A DNA stretch of 64,000 nt from Aphelocoma coerulescens (GCF_041296385.1 NW_027184085.1:56387109-56451108), one strand, 5' to 3'; positions 21,906 through 36,200 are shown, counted from the stretch's first letter. Notes: generated by a model not told the origin, from the sequence alone. Numbers and translations: made by a program.

Positions 21906-24900
21906 TGCACTGCTGGGTGGGGGGCAAGTGGAAGCGTCACTTAAATTTGCTTTGCATCAAAATATGTTTAAGATTGCTCGTCCACAGATGCAACATTCTA
22001 TGAGGAAGATGAGCCTTTCTGTGCAAATGGTAGCCCCTCTAATCTAGGGGTTAGTATTTTGGTGGGAGCCTCTGCATTTTTTTAAATGGAAATTGAGAGA
22101 CAAAAGTATAGAACATGGAAAATGAAGCTGTGAACTCCTAATAACCTTCTTAATGATGTAGATTGGGTTATAAGGACAATTCAGTGTATTGTTCTCATTG
22201 CTTTTAGTGAATCAAATATACTGCTTTTCCTTTGTTTTCACTTTGTTGTTTTGTTAGGTTTTTTGGGTGGGGAATTACCAAAATATTTTAATATCCCAGT
22301 GAAAATTATTTTCCTAAAATATTTACTGTTATGCCTCTTGTGAAGCCCACATGGGGCTTCAAAAAAAAATAGGAATGGTTGGAGGATTAGGATGGACAAC
22401 TCTACTTCTGCCCATCATATGTAGTTCAGAGTTTAAATACATTAATCACAACACTTGCACTCTACTACTATTACACCAAGCAAACCTTTCATTGAACATC
22501 CCTATTAAATATGTCACTCTGGATTTCTACCTTTTTTTCCCCTTCTGCAATCATATTTTTCTCTCAAGTGCTGCATTTCCCTAGCAGTAAAACATATGCT
22601 GTTTTCTGCCTAAGTAGAGGGATAATGTAAGCTGTGATGTGGAGAGTATTTTTTCTTATAATTTGCTTTTTGAGGGTGTAGTTATAGTAACATATATGTG
22701 CTTTTATCTGTGATAAGAACTACCATCTGGTAGCTAAATGTGCACAGCTTATTGCTTGAAGTGCTTATACACATTATGAAAACACACAGCTTTTGTGTAT
22801 GTTAGGATACTGCCTATATGTATTATTAATAAACCCACATATTAGCTATTTGAATATGTCAAATGATTGTAAAATCGAACAGTGATTCCAGACAAGAAGG
22901 ATTAGGCCTGGCACAATGCCAGATGTGTATTTATTCCAGCAGTACTACTGTGACCTTTTAATATCATATTGTTTGCAACCTCTTCCAGACAATAATTGTT
23001 TGAGGGGGAAAACAGAGCCACTTTGACAATGGAAAAGGCCTTTGTTATACTCAAAAAGCTGAAGCTTTCATCCTTGGTATACCAATTCACAAAGATGTGT
23101 GCTGAATGTGTTCAAGCAGCAAGAGAGACAGAACATATAAATTTGAGTTACTTTGACCTTTAATCCAGAAGACCAAGAAGAGAAATGCACTAGGAAGGCT
23201 GGTTTGTTGCTGTCTGGAGACTGATAAGCTGTAATAAAGGTGCACTCCGTTGCAATTCATCTAAAGCTTCCATTGCTATCATCCTCTTTTTTCGATTTTT
23301 GTTACCTCAAGTACTTATCTAAATCCCTTTCAATGCCAGCTTGAATGCACTTTGTATTCTCTCCAACTGTGACTGGTGCTGTCTGTGTGTGTCAGTGTGC
23401 TTCAGCATACACTCTTTCCCCTTGTTTGACAAGAGCCAGTGCCAACACCTAATTAAGGATAAGCCGTGGAGCTCTCAGCTCTATCTTTGTCAACAGCTAT
23501 GTTCCCAGCTTTCTGCTTAGTTGAGCTTTTATGACAAGAGCAACATTTCGGGTTCAGACGACCTCTGGCCTCCCAGTTCCCCATGTGAGAACTCAGTGCA
23601 ACTTAACACAGTGGAGGATTTTAGAGGCATTTATGGTCATGAAATCCACAAATCCCTTCTGTCTCTTTCTAAAGTACACACATTTGTACATAGATCTGTC
23701 TCTGCACATCTATATAAATGGATATGAATCCACACCTATAACTGAACATAAATTGGACATCTTCCAGATTCCCTTTTGTCTGGCTTACTCTCGCAAACTG
23801 TTTCCTAGGAGATGATCGGAGGGGTTGAGACAGGATTCTTCTTTTGCAAACACTGTATCTAAAAACAAAAAAAAAAAACCTCATTTAGCAGAACAGAAAC
23901 CCCCTATTTTAGAGTCCGGTCGAGTTGTTTCAATCATTTTGTCTCAATAATAAGGATGAATTTAGGTCACTAAACAAGAAACTCTTTCAAAGGGTTGAGC
24001 ATTTGATAAGCTTGAAAATCAGATTAACATGACTGATAGGTGACTACCAGACAGCCAATTAAAGGAATACATGAAATAATTTTGTAGGGAGATTTAAGTA
24101 TATGTCTGTCTGCATAACCAAGTTAAATTACTTCAGGGAGCAGATTTAATTTTCTTTTTGTTTTTTTTTTTCCTGCAGCCACATCCTTGCATCCAAATTC
24201 TAATCTGAATTTTATGTAAGCCTGCGTGGCTTGTCAGGCACATAACCATATTGCAATGGAGGTACACTGGTGCAGCTAAGAAGATATTTTGATTTACTGG
24301 TCAAGTAAAAATTACGCAAACTTCTGAAAGAAAATCTTAGTTACATAATGGAGACCTCCTTTGCTATTAAATACATACATAACTGAAGGCAAAAAGAGTG
24401 ATTACTGGCTTCAGTGTTTGAGATCCTGCTTCTTGTGCTGTTAATGTGAAAAGAGGGAATTTCAGTGCGAATTCCTATCAGCATTTCCTGAATTTTAAAT
24501 CTGATAATTCTAACTGAAAATCTCACCCGTAGAGACAAGGGCCATCTGAAAAACTGCTAAGAACATTTCAGCAGTTAACAGACTGTAGAGACCCCTTCCA
24601 GCTATGCTTTACAATTTGGCTAGCTCCTAATTTTGGGTGCATGTTGTTTAGAAACAATTTCCCTTGCAACTATGAGTTCACTTCTTCCTTGAGTTGTGAC
24701 AGTAGTTTCTGAGCTGCTCTGGTTTTAAGATCTTCTGGTTAGACCCACTTTTGTACACCACTCTTACTTTGTCATTACATTGCAAAGGAAGAGAAAGCGG
24801 TTGTTGGGAAGCCATATCTCTGTGTTACTCATAGCTGTCCTCATTAAATGGGTTTGCATTTGTGTTGAGCTGTTGCATAGCTGACTTCCTGGGACACTAG

Positions 24901-27900
24901 AGAAAGAAACACAGAAATATTTTATTTACATTCTTTACCAACAGTGAGTAAAATCATGAAAATAGCTGTATTTTATAATGTGCACAAAGACATTGTCTTA
25001 TCATTGATGTAGACTGTGATAAAACTAGCCTAAACAATTTTAATTGCTCAGGTATGACAGTGAGTGCTTTGCATTTCACAGTATTATTCTCTGCAGTAAA
25101 AACAGTATTTCCTGAGGAGTAAATATGTGGAAAAGGTGTTTAGAAACTGGAGAACAAGAAAGAGTACTCTTTACTCATTATCTTAATCTTGCATTTATTT
25201 GTTTATTTACTTTATGTCAAGCAGCTCCCCAGTCAAAGCAGCTGGAGGATGAAAGTTAAAACCTGGAAGTGAAAGAGGTCATAATAGGCCTACATGTGCT
25301 TTGTGTGCTCCAGAGGAAAAAAACGGTTTTGATTTAGCTAGATTACAAGCCTTGGAAAACCACTCTTCATGTGAGCTCAGTACATTTAACAATTATAGTA
25401 AAATTAGTTTCAATTATGTTAAATTCTGGAAGTAACATTGAATTTCAGATTTTCTCAGGCAGAGTATGTGGTACCTATGTATTTTGAGTTTAAAAAAAAA
25501 TTGCAAACAAATAAGATTACATTGTGCTGTTTGAGAAACAATAGTGTAGACACATTATAAGAAGTTAATTTTATTCATTACAATTACATTGCAATTATGA
25601 GAAAAACTCAGCTGGTGATCATCTTTGGTCCCACAAGACTAAATGATGTAACCTTTTACTTTGTTACTGCTTTCCTGAAACAGTAAATACATACATCCTG
25701 ATGCCACTCACTTAAAATACTAAGAATTTTTATGCCCTGCTCTGGTGACTGTCTGCCAGGATTACTGCAGCAGACAGTTGTGTGTTACAAGAAGGAGCCA
25801 CTTCATCTATTTTCTCACAATGCAAACAGGCACTTGTAAATTGGCCTTGGATTCTAATGCAACTGAAGTGTGCAGATTATAACGATCTCAAAGTATGTGT
25901 CTATATTAGCAGCTTTAAGCAGAACTGGCCTGAGTATTTTACACAAGTATTTAAATCTGAATTATCTCTCCCCTGCCCCCCACTGCACTTCATCATAAAA
26001 GACATGTAAAGAGCTCAGCTGCAATTTCCTTTCTTCACTGTTTCAGTTCAGCTACTGCAAGAAAATTGCTAGTATGAACACAGCCACTGACTTGTGATGA
26101 GACCTCTATTCCTTCTTGTTCAAGACATTTATAAAAGCTATTTTAAAGGCTTTGGAAAATGTTACCCAAGGAGATGACAGACTTATCAGCTTTTCTGTGC
26201 ATACTCATAAAGGTGACCATAGAGGAAGAAAGAAAATGTGTGGTTTGAGGTTTACGCACAGCCTTAACTTTGTGGTGTTTCTAGGGAGTAGCTGCAAAAC
26301 AGCAGTATGCTCTTTCTGTACAGACAATGAGTGTCTGTGGGAATGTACACTCAAAACAGGGCCATCTGAGAAGTTCCAACTCTGGTCATTCCCATTCCAG
26401 TGCAGTTACAGAAGGAAAAATACACAAATATTATTACTACAAGAAGTGGTAAGCCAAATTAGCAATAAACCGCTAACAGCACCAAATATGGGATCAAGAC
26501 ATAAACTATTTTTTGGCTGTAGGAAGCTGCAGTGGATAGTTATGCATGTCTGTGTATGCGTGCCTTGAGTATACATACCTGTACATTATGTTTTTGGAAA
26601 CTGGCATTCCTACTTCTCGTAGCACAGCACATGTGCATGCTGGAACTGCCCCAGGTTTCCCTTGTCCCTGGGGTTTCCTTTGTAGTTAATTTAAATAACA
26701 ACAAACTCGCCTGCCAAATTTTGCTTTGGAGCTTGGCTGCTTCTTGGTCTACTCTCTGCAGGACCTCCTTTGTCCCTGTCTCTGTTTTCCTGTGCTCCAG
26801 AGGGGGATTCACTACCCATTCCACATCCCGGACTGGCGCCAGAAGGATCCCTATGCTCTGCTTGTTGACAGATCAAATATCTCTGCTTTCTTTAGGAACT
26901 TCCTAAACTTGACCACAAGAGTGAACAAATGAAATAGTCTGGCCCTTGAATGCAAGGTATAGGTGCTGCTGCCTTTTTTACAAGGTGCTGGGAGATGTTT
27001 GTACACTAATTCACCGTGGCTGACAGAATGGGGCTGGGAGGGATTGCAGCAGACGGAGTTTACTTGAGTAGTTGATAGGAGCATTTGTGTTTGCAGTTGT
27101 CAGGCCTTGTCATCTCCACAGTCATGTTTGCTGCCTGGGATTTGTGTAGGGATCAGCTCTGCTGCTTTCAATCACATGGCACCTTTCCCCTCAGTCTTTG
27201 TCCATCTCCAGACTCCCCTCCTGTGTCTGCCTGTGCTTTAGGCTAGAAGTTGGTCAACTGAAGTGGCAAATAAGTCGTTCATATGATTTACACGACAGTG
27301 TCCAAAGAGGGATGTGACTTAGCGATTGCTTATATACCAGCTATTGTTCCTCAGAAGTACTTGGAAGTACTCTGTTGGACACTGCAAATCAAAGAGTAAT
27401 AAGAAAAAAATGTCATGTGGGGTGTCAGCTTCTGGTTTTCATAACTTCCGTGGAGGAGTACAGTGAATACAAATGTTACCTGATTTACTGGTATCTAGTT
27501 TACTTTTGGTAAAATGTGTATGTGCTTTACAAATAGCAGTGTGAATTTAAAAGTTCTGGTTTGACCATAAAAAGAAGTTGTTCCAGCCCTGAATGTATTT
27601 TTCCTGCATTTTGTGCAAGAAGGGGGGCCAAGTATACATCTGAAGTTCCAGTTCTACCACTCTTTCTCATTTTAATCACTGGGCTCAGGAGGCAAAAGTG
27701 CCAGTATGACTCTTAGAGCATTTTAACTGATAACAGTGGCTCCAAGGATGTAGGACAAGTCTCCAGAGAAGTCCCACAATGTTATTAAATCTCTTCAAAT
27801 AACAGTCATTCTAACTTGCTTCAGCTTGTGTATGTTTTGGCAGTGCTTTTCTAGAAATGCACTAGCACCTAGAGAATACCTCAGATCTCAAACACTTTTC

Positions 27901-28537
27901 TAATTAAGGTTAAATACATTCTCAGGTTCTTAAGTACACATAACTCTTTTTAAAGGAATAATGTGTAAAATTTCCTTTAGAAGACAAAATGATAAGCTTG
28001 CTCTTGCTTAGGGGGAAAAAAAATAACAGCATCTCATTATGGTAACTTGGTCAGAGACATGTAAGTTAGTTTCAGCTATACAAGAATCTGATGTCAGCCT
28101 GGTAATTACTAGGGAGAGTCAATAATACCTCTCCTCAGTATAATTGCAAATCCAGTGCAACCATGACCAGAACTAAATTGCTTGAGAGCAATCAATAGAA
28201 ATCTCCCGATTGCATTCCCTGGTGTACACATCAGATATAAAAAGGAAAACTGTCCATCCAAGCAAAAGGTCAACTTTACAAATGAAAACTGCAACATGAG
28301 GCTGGAAGAAGTCTGTCCACACAGAAGCCTCTTGGTTAACTCAGGCCATAGGTGACAGACCTACATGGGAAGATGCATATTTTGAGGGTATTAGGCTAAA
28401 TCCACATCAGCAATAATTTGATGCAACTGGACTGGAGAGACAGATTAATGTAGTTGATGCTGAGTTCCTAATATTTGTTCCCTATGTGGTTTGTGGCTTT
28501 TAGTCAGACTAAATTCAGTCTGTTTTCTCAAACCCAG
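21906..28537. other. Unique AT-rich DNA, no gene recognised
   Basis: No gene, RNA or repeat family is recognised. The open frame at 26116-26568 (plus, 150 codons) is the longest in the window, but it starts at a TTG, resembles no family I know and lacks convincing splice context. A TTTTCCTGCAG sequence at 24168-24178 followed 37 bases later by GTAAGC is a weak exon-like pair. Confidence 0.5.
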
Positions 28538-28719
28538 GATCTCATCACATGTGGCTCAAAGCTGTCTGAAGCATCAATCTGTGCCTCAGATTTCTGTGTC
28601 CCTGCAACAGACTGGATGTCATTATATTTGCACCTGGCCTGGAACTTGTGGCTCAGCTTTCTCTGAGGAAGGTGGTCCAAGTATAACAAAAACCACTGTG
28701 AGGACCAGAGCAAAGCGTG
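28538..28719 (+). other. Candidate exon with perfect GTAAGT donor
   Basis: A CTGTTTTCTCAAACCCAG acceptor-like sequence ends at 28537 and a perfect GTAAGT donor begins at 28720. The 182 bases between are open in one frame, giving about 60 residues that include several Cys and a basic end (TRAKR). The enclosing frame runs 28491-28745. I do not recognise the peptide. The acceptor tract is broken by an AAA, and the frame could be chance. A lncRNA or cryptic exon is as likely as a coding one. Confidence 0.2.
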
Positions 28720-29399
28720 GTAAGTGGGGAAGCTCAAGGGATTAATTTTAAAACCTCACTGTTCCTTGAACTAAAATAGTATTGCTGATGCAGCCAAAGA
28801 TTTTTCTCCAGAAACCCTAATTGTTATTTTCCTAGATTCTAGGGCCTCATCCTTCTGCTTTTTCCTTTCTCAGTCACATTTGCTTGTACATAAATGCATG
28901 AATAAACACATTACCTTTAGTGCCATGCACTTCTTACAACTTTTTCCTACGAGTATTAAACACAGAGATACCTAATGATTTAATAAATACAAGGTTAAAT
29001 TTTACTTATTATTGTAATCAGAGTCTCAGAGGAAATGGGTAAGTTTGGTGCTCATATTGTGGCTGTGCTCTTTTTAAAAAGAAAAAAAGATTTTTCTGTA
29101 TACTCTTCAGGAACTGAATAAAAACTTTGAAAAGTGCTGAAACTTAGTCCATTGAAACTTGCAGAAGAATCTCTGGGCACCAGAACTGTGAGAGCCCAAA
29201 TTCTTACTTAGAACTCTCAAAAACACTGTGGAAACAGTCTCCTAATAGCCTCTGAATTCTTTGAATCCTGCCCCTGGTGGCTGATGGGTCCTGAGGAGTG
29301 GATGGTTAAATTTTTTTTTTTTTATATTGTCATGATATTACCCAAATATTTGTATTTTGTATTGAGTGAAGTGGCAACTGTTATGCATTCTGTCTGCTG
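28720..29399. other. Unique AT-rich DNA, no gene recognised
   Basis: No supported feature apart from a T-rich run near 29312-29324. Confidence 0.5.
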
Positions 29400-30060
29400 C
29401 TATATCTCCTTTTGATGGCTTTTACTGAAATGGATTAGTTTTCTAAACTGACTGGAGTTTTCTAACAAATCTGCTTTAGCATAAATTGCTATTTTTCTCA
29501 CTACATCAAATTATGCTGCCCAAACTGGGCACAACGTAAAATAAAAACCTGCACAAAGCTGTGGTGTGGGAAACCTCAATAATAATTTTGCTTAGGCTCT
29601 GCAGACAGAAAATGTTTTCTTTCCAGCGCAAGTCTATGTTTCATTTGACATGTCTTTTGTTACAAGTTTATGGGCCAAATATTTTCAACAGGTGACAGAT
29701 TTAATCTGGGGTTTTTTTAGACATCTCTGTAGCTCCATAATAGTAGAAAAAGGTATTTGCCCCATAAGAAAGTTTTTGTAGAAGCCAGTATTAAATTCTA
29801 CTCATCTCTTAACAGCGAAAAAAAATGTGTCAGGCATTGCATTTGCATTATGGTATGGCTTAAAGTACTGCAGGCAGAATAGCATAAAAAGGCTGTTAAA
29901 TAGCTGATAATTTCATCGTGCTGGAACCAAGAGTGGAACTACAATGCCATTGCATTAGCACTGTAATGCTACGAACATTTTCAATTATCATGCTTAACCT
30001 TGCTAAGAAGCTAAAATGAACACTATCAATACAGTGTGGCAGGAGTAGCACAATAGCAGC
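29400..30060. promoter_or_regulatory. Possible conserved non-coding element / enhancer
   Basis: High-complexity AT-rich sequence with an octamer-type ATTTGCAT (near 29841), several ATTA/TAATTT homeodomain cores, a TTTGACATGTC block and retained CpGs. The texture resembles deeply conserved developmental enhancers. It directly abuts the (TCCCC)n tract. Conservation has not been tested, so this is inference. Confidence 0.25.
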
Positions 30061-30079
30061 CCACTATTCTCTTGCTTTC

Positions 30080-30286
30080 TCCCCCTCCCCTCCCCTCCCC
30101 TCCCCTCCCCTCCCCTCCCCTCCCCTCCCCTCCCCTCCCCTCCCCTCCCCTCCCCTCCCCTCCCCTCCCCTCCCCTCCCCTCCCCTCCCCTCCCCTCCCC
30201 TCCCCTCCCCTCCCCTCCCCTCCCCTCCCCTCCCCTCCCCTCCCCTCCCCTCCCCTCCCCTCCCCTCCCCTCCCCTCCCCTCCCCT
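30080..30286. repeat. (TCCCC)n pentanucleotide microsatellite, about 41 units
   Basis: About 207 bp of almost perfect TCCCC units, with a purely GGGGA minus strand. Such a tract can form G-quadruplexes on the purine strand and triplex (H-DNA) structures. The long SPPLP-type (plus) and GRGGE-type (minus) open frames are translations of the repeat, because 5 and 3 are coprime and every frame stays open. Confidence 0.98.
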
Positions 30287-33200
30287 TCTTCCTCCTTGCT
30301 ACCAGAAGGGAAATGTGTGGACTCTTGCCCACACCACTTCTAAATTGCTCAAGCAATTGTTTCCTGTAGATTAATTTGTAATTCTGAATCTCAAGCAGAA
30401 GGAAATGGGAGCACGTTCCTCCCCCAGGCCATTTACAGATCTGGAGTTTTAACGTAATCTAAAGCAGAAGCTGAGGAACCGACACACACACAAGGAAAGG
30501 GAGGGAGGCAACAGTGAAGGTGACCCCGGAGTGTTTCCTTCACAAAGGTTTTTCTTTGTGTACCAAAAAAACCTTGCTTTAACCGATGCTTATATCTTCC
30601 TTGTTCTTTTCTCCCATGCAAAAAGGCTTATGTAAAGCTGTGGGGTGAATGTGTGCACACAGTGTACGCACACACACGGGGCTGCGTTTCAAGGAGGCCG
30701 CTGTGTGACTGCCTTCTTTCTTTGCCCGTGGTTGCTCTGGTGATGATAATTTCCTTGCAGAAAGAGAGACCAAAACAAACAAACAACTTCCACCAACACT
30801 GATGCTGTTCTTCATACTGTCTAAACAAGGCAGCTGGAGCTGTAAGCTTTTAAGGTTATTTAGAAATGAAAAGCAGCAGATAGGCAGATTTCAAGGGAGA
30901 GTTAGAAAATGTAGCCAGTGATCTGAACACTGATGCCTTGCTACTATTGAAACCCCTTCAGTGCTTATATACAACTCTGTTCTCTAAATAACATTTATAA
31001 TCTGCCACTCCATGAGAACGTTCCCCATCTTTACTTTCCTCTACCTTTTGGGGTTACTCAAAATAATTTTTAAAAATTTATCAATATCTGTATTTTCTTT
31101 TGTCCTACTTTAGTAGTGTGGATTTCTGCTCACCTTGGACTGAGCAGTCCACAATAAAAGAGGTATAAAAATGGAACAGGGAAGACTAAAGGGACCCAGA
31201 AGAAGAAAGTGTTACGAAAAGGAGGCTGATAATTCAGCTTTTTGCAAGCTTCCCAGAAAGCTTTCTGGAGGGGAGCTTCCAAAAAGGTGGCATTATTCTC
31301 TTCCACTTCACAGAATGGAGAGAAGTATCCAGTGAAAATGAAGTCTGTGTATGTGATTACGATGAGCTTTTAATGCAGCAGAGAAGACGTAAACATTAAA
31401 GTAAAAAAGCTCTGGAGAATTTCTGTCTTTAACAACTTTCTCAGACCCCTCCTACCAGTTTGGATCACAGTATTCCAGGGCTTTTTGTGTGCTAAGGATC
31501 TTTTTGCCTCTGCTTGTAAATGAGAAGTTAGAATCCCTGATGACAAGCATGACTTCAGGTCTCCTGCCTCAAGATTACCCCTTCTGTTCTGCCAAAGGTC
31601 AGCCTTTTAGGGCTTTTAGGGCTGTGCCCTCAGCACACTGGAAAATTAATACTGTGGGAGAAGGCAAAAGACAGGAAATCAAGTTGTGTTGTATCATTTC
31701 ACCTGTGGGTTCTTATGCTTTGATCTAGAGTGTCTATAACTAAATGACAAGTGCATAGTCTCCTGAAAATTGCCAAAAAGTTGATTGAAGAGACAGGGAT
31801 GTTTAGAAAAAAAATATCTGTAATATTATCTCAGGGACTCCAGACAAAATTTTCTTTCCTTATAATTTGGCAAGGATTGGTGTTGATTTTTGATTGCTTA
31901 GTAAGTTTATTTCCATTAGAAACTTTAGGGAGTATTGTTAAATAAATGTTTAATATTACTATGGACTCTGGAGTGTCCTTTTTTCAGAGAGGTGTTAAAT
32001 TCCCAGCCAATCTATTTCAGTGCAGGGAGGAGACGAGTTCATCTGTTCTCTGCCCAAGGCATATTAACTCCTGCCAAAATCTCTTTCCTCCGACAAGAAT
32101 GTCAAAACTCACCCTGTAAGCATCCATAAGGCAAGAGAGGAAAGCATGAAACGAATGGACATCAAATTAGGAGGGATTTCCAGGTGCTGTAGAGCAAAGG
32201 AGAGAGCCTTTCCAGGAATGACAACCAAGAATTGCTTTGTGCTCTTCTTGATCAATTTGCCATGGTGCCACAATAGTACAGAAAACATCTGAAATCCTGT
32301 CTTTTCCATCTATAATGGGGATTTCGCTGGTCAAAAAGAAAATTTAGCGGTGTTAAGAGGACACTAAAGTTGCCCCTGACCACATCCTGGTGCCTGAAAA
32401 CAGCTGGATGTTTGAAAAAGAAGGTCAGGAACCTGGAATAAAGGGACATGTGTTAGAATCAGGCAATTATATTTAGCTGATGTTTGGCCATCTGCTTAAA
32501 GTGGAGAAGGAAATCCCATATGGGAATGAGAGAATCTAGGACATTTTTATTTTATCTTTATTGTTTTTCACAGATCTGTTTTCCAATTAGAAATATTTAA
32601 GACTTCCAAGATGTAGCTGGTATTCACTCTAGCAGCTGGACTAGAAGCCTTCTGCAGGTCTCATATTATATAATATTTGCCAAGGAATTAACTGTTTGTC
32701 TTGATCTGTCAAGGAAACAGAAAAACTTAGTGATTACAGACTACTGCCTGATAACTACACTATATATATATATCTAACTCTTATCTATTATCTTAACCTC
32801 TAAATATCTCAACTATTTGAGTCAAGTTTGGTGAGTTAGAAGGCTCTTTCATATTCAGATAAAATGTATGTGTTGGCCAAAGTATGTAGTTTAAACATGA
32901 GATTTATGTGTTGAGGTTAAATCTAATATGGCAGCCTTGTGAAAACGTTCCCACTTTGCTCTTCGTTTGTACTTTGCATGTGCTGCGTGCAGGTGATGTT
33001 CCAGTGCTGACCTTCACAGAGGGAGTGCTGGTGTGGACTCCTGGCTGGAGTGGCACTGGTCACGGGTGCAACTGACCCCAGCTTTCAGGCTGGATCTGAG
33101 ACCTCCCTCCTGTTTGGCACAAGTGGACTCTGTCCCCAGGTTGGAGTCTTAACTGCTTTGCATTGCAATGCAATCCAAAAGGGAGGGGAAAAAGCAGTAG

Positions 33201-36200
33201 ATACGCCCGGTCAGTGCCAAGCCAACTGTATTCACAATCTCCTCTTAATACCCTTGGATCTTTCCAGGGTAGCTTTTCAGATCATCTAATGAGCTTTTAG
33301 AGGGAGGCCTCTAATATAGAAATCTTACGCTTTGAGCAAAATGGCAGCTGTGTGAGGTCTTTGAAACACTTGGACGTATTCTTTCTGGCATCTGTACTCC
33401 ATGAACCAGAAGAATTTAGTAGGAGGAAGCCAACATTTATGATAAATTGTTATATAGAGCCAGGTATTGCACTATCCAAAAGCTTTTCTTTGTGTCTTAT
33501 TGTCTATATTGGAGAATTTATTTTAAAGAAAAATTTAGATTTCTTCTGGTGATCTCCACTGCCTTGAAATTCAGAAGCACTCTACTTTTCTGAGATTTCT
33601 TGAGCTTTCTGACATGGTTGCTGAGATGGGTTTATATTTCAACATAAGACTGTTTTTCTTCATACACTTTACCAGACAATTTGTCTTTTCTCTTTATGCT
33701 TTCCCTTAATATTCCCCTGCTTGGAGTCTCCTTGCAGTCTGACTTCAAGAACACTTCATGGGCTTGTTGTGGAAAGCATTCAACTCCCTCCGCTCAGCAT
33801 GTTCACTCCACTTTACCTGCCCTATAGTCCTGTTTATTGTTGTTTAACATTGATACTATATGGTACTTAGATTTTTCAGTTGTACTGGATCTTTGAAAGT
33901 TGGCAGGATGAATTGCTTGGTTTCCAGTCTTTAATGTTTATCTCCCCTTGGATCTCACCATCTGTTCCTCTTTGGCAGTGCAGGTAAATGATTTTTTTTC
34001 AACTTCCTTTCATTTGCCCTGTTTCCTGCATATACTTAGCTTAGATGTTTCCTTTCTCTCTCCAGATATCATCCAGAAGATTTTGGTGGCCTTTACTGAG
34101 GCTGATAAATCTGACTGAAATTTCCACACTGCATTGTGTGTTGCAGGGTTTACTTACAGGGGAGGAGGTAGGGATTTTTATTTTATTGGGGTTTAATTTC
34201 ACTATCACATCCTCATGGAATATAGTACAATGGCATACACAAACTTAGGATAGGTTTTTTTATCCTTCATTCAAGTTTATTCCTCCTAACTTCTTCCACC
34301 TGCCTTTACTTCGCAGTGTTACATCTTTGAGCACATTAGCAGGCGACATGATCATTATTTTGGGAATCAGTGTCTGTTTTTTATGAGTTCAGGTCTAGTA
34401 TAGTCCAATCCCAGGCTCAGCTACCAGAGTCAATGCCTCATCTCAGATCAGTAGCCATGCAATGGAGTCTTGACCTTCAAAGAAGGTGTACTATGCTGTT
34501 TTCAATTTTTCTCATTTATGGCCAATCTCAGAGTCTTGTGGATTGCAAAGTCTTTAAGGGAGAGTCTCGGAACTTGGAGATCTGTAACACACTTCTGCAT
34601 ACTGTTTAAACAACAGAAAACCAGGACAAAACACAGCATCTGGAAAGGAGGCTTTTTTTTTCACTCAATTTTATTACCCATCACAGAAAGCCCAACTTTG
34701 AAAAACTACCCTGAATTTTGTTTTTGCAAACATTTGGAGGTATAAAATGCTGTCTTTCAGAGTTGGTGATATTACAATGTTCCCTCAGAGCTTCTCTACT
34801 TTCATTATTTTTTAAAGTTGATATTGAAATCAAATGGGATTGTGGTGTGTACCTTAACGAGTTACTGAAGGGCAGTTAAGGCTCTGTCTTGTGAAAGGAT
34901 TAATCTGAATGAAAGCCAACTGCTGTTCTCTTTTGTCATTCATCAACTGTCCTCAGATTCTCTTCTCAGTCAGACCTGTGAAATAATTTGCCAGTTGTTG
35001 CAGTCTGTCAACTATGCCCATTAACTAAAAGTCATTTCCATACAGCAGCTGTCTCTCTGTAGCTTCTGTGTAACAAGTTGGTTCTCTGTCCGCTTCCAAA
35101 GTCAGAACCCACAGACATTTGGCATTCTTCTTGTGAGTGCTCGTAAAGATCCTGAGACCCAAACGGCCACCAAGATTGAGTGCCATTCTGGGAATCAAAG
35201 TCCTTCCTGGGGTACTCGCTTTGATTTCGGTTGTTCTGTCCAGTTCATTAGGTCAGAGAGGTGTTGAATGGGCACAGTGGATTTTGCGTGATGGTTGATA
35301 ATTTGATAAAGGGGTTTGATTTCAGTTCTGTCAGACAAGCATTTTTTCTTAACTATTGAAAATTAATTTTTAAGCTGTGCTATAAGGGTTTTTACTAAGA
35401 CCTTTTCCTTCTGTTCCAGCAATTTTTGGCAGCTCCTGTAACTTCACGCAAGATTATGAGATCCTTTTGACAGCTTAGCAAGAGGTAGTCATTTTTTCTG
35501 ACAAAACCCAGAGAATATACACTAGATGTTACAGCAGTGTCTGGACTATTGGCTCAGGTAGTAATTAAATGATGAATGGTTCCTTAGACATTGGGATTCA
35601 AATGGTTTTGGTTTCCCAAATACTAATAATTTCCTGATAATTACTGTCTTCAACCATTTTGCAAACATCCACATTTAAAGCAAGACAACTGGTCTTTAGA
35701 TTGATCATATCTGGTCTTTAAATTGATTCATGCTTTTAGGGTTTTTTGCATTTGGCTGATATGTAGATTCTATACTATTCTCAAAAAATATTCATCAAAG
35801 CACTTAGGGCTGTATTATTTTTAAAAACATTTCTCAACTTCAGTGTTGCCTGTTTGATTAAAAAAAATATGTCTGCTTTTATTTCCTCGAGCTCAGACTA
35901 ATGCCTCTGCTTGTTGATTTACCCAGTAATTTTATTACAGTTTAATTTCTGTGTGAAAATCTGCTGTAAGAGTGCAAAAAAGCAGAGGAAAACACCAATT
36001 TGAATTTTTTAATTTACTTTTAAGACTTGTTACTTATGTAAGAAAAGATAGATTTCAAGGCTTTGCTGATGTTCTCTTATGTCTTCTGTCATCAAGTCCT
36101 GAATACATTTTAGACTTGGATCTTAGTCTTGCATGAGATGTGTTTCTCCTATTAATGTGCTTCAGAAACTGAGGTAAAAATGACCACCTGAATCACTGGA

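Noticed and set aside
24168..24222. CCTGCAG acceptor followed 37 bases later by GTAAGC
   Set aside because: The segment is very short, the peptide is unremarkable, and the T-run makes a chance acceptor likely.
26116..26568. 150-codon plus-strand frame, the longest in the window
   Set aside because: It starts at TTG, matches no family I know, has no splice context, and frames of this length are expected by chance in 64 kb.
29266..29284. CTCF-like GCCCCTGGTGGC
   Set aside because: Only a partial match to the CTCF core; such matches are common by chance.
30003..30374. Long SPPLP and GRGGE open frames on opposite strands
   Set aside because: They translate the (TCCCC)n array, whose 5-bp unit yields open frames in all phases.
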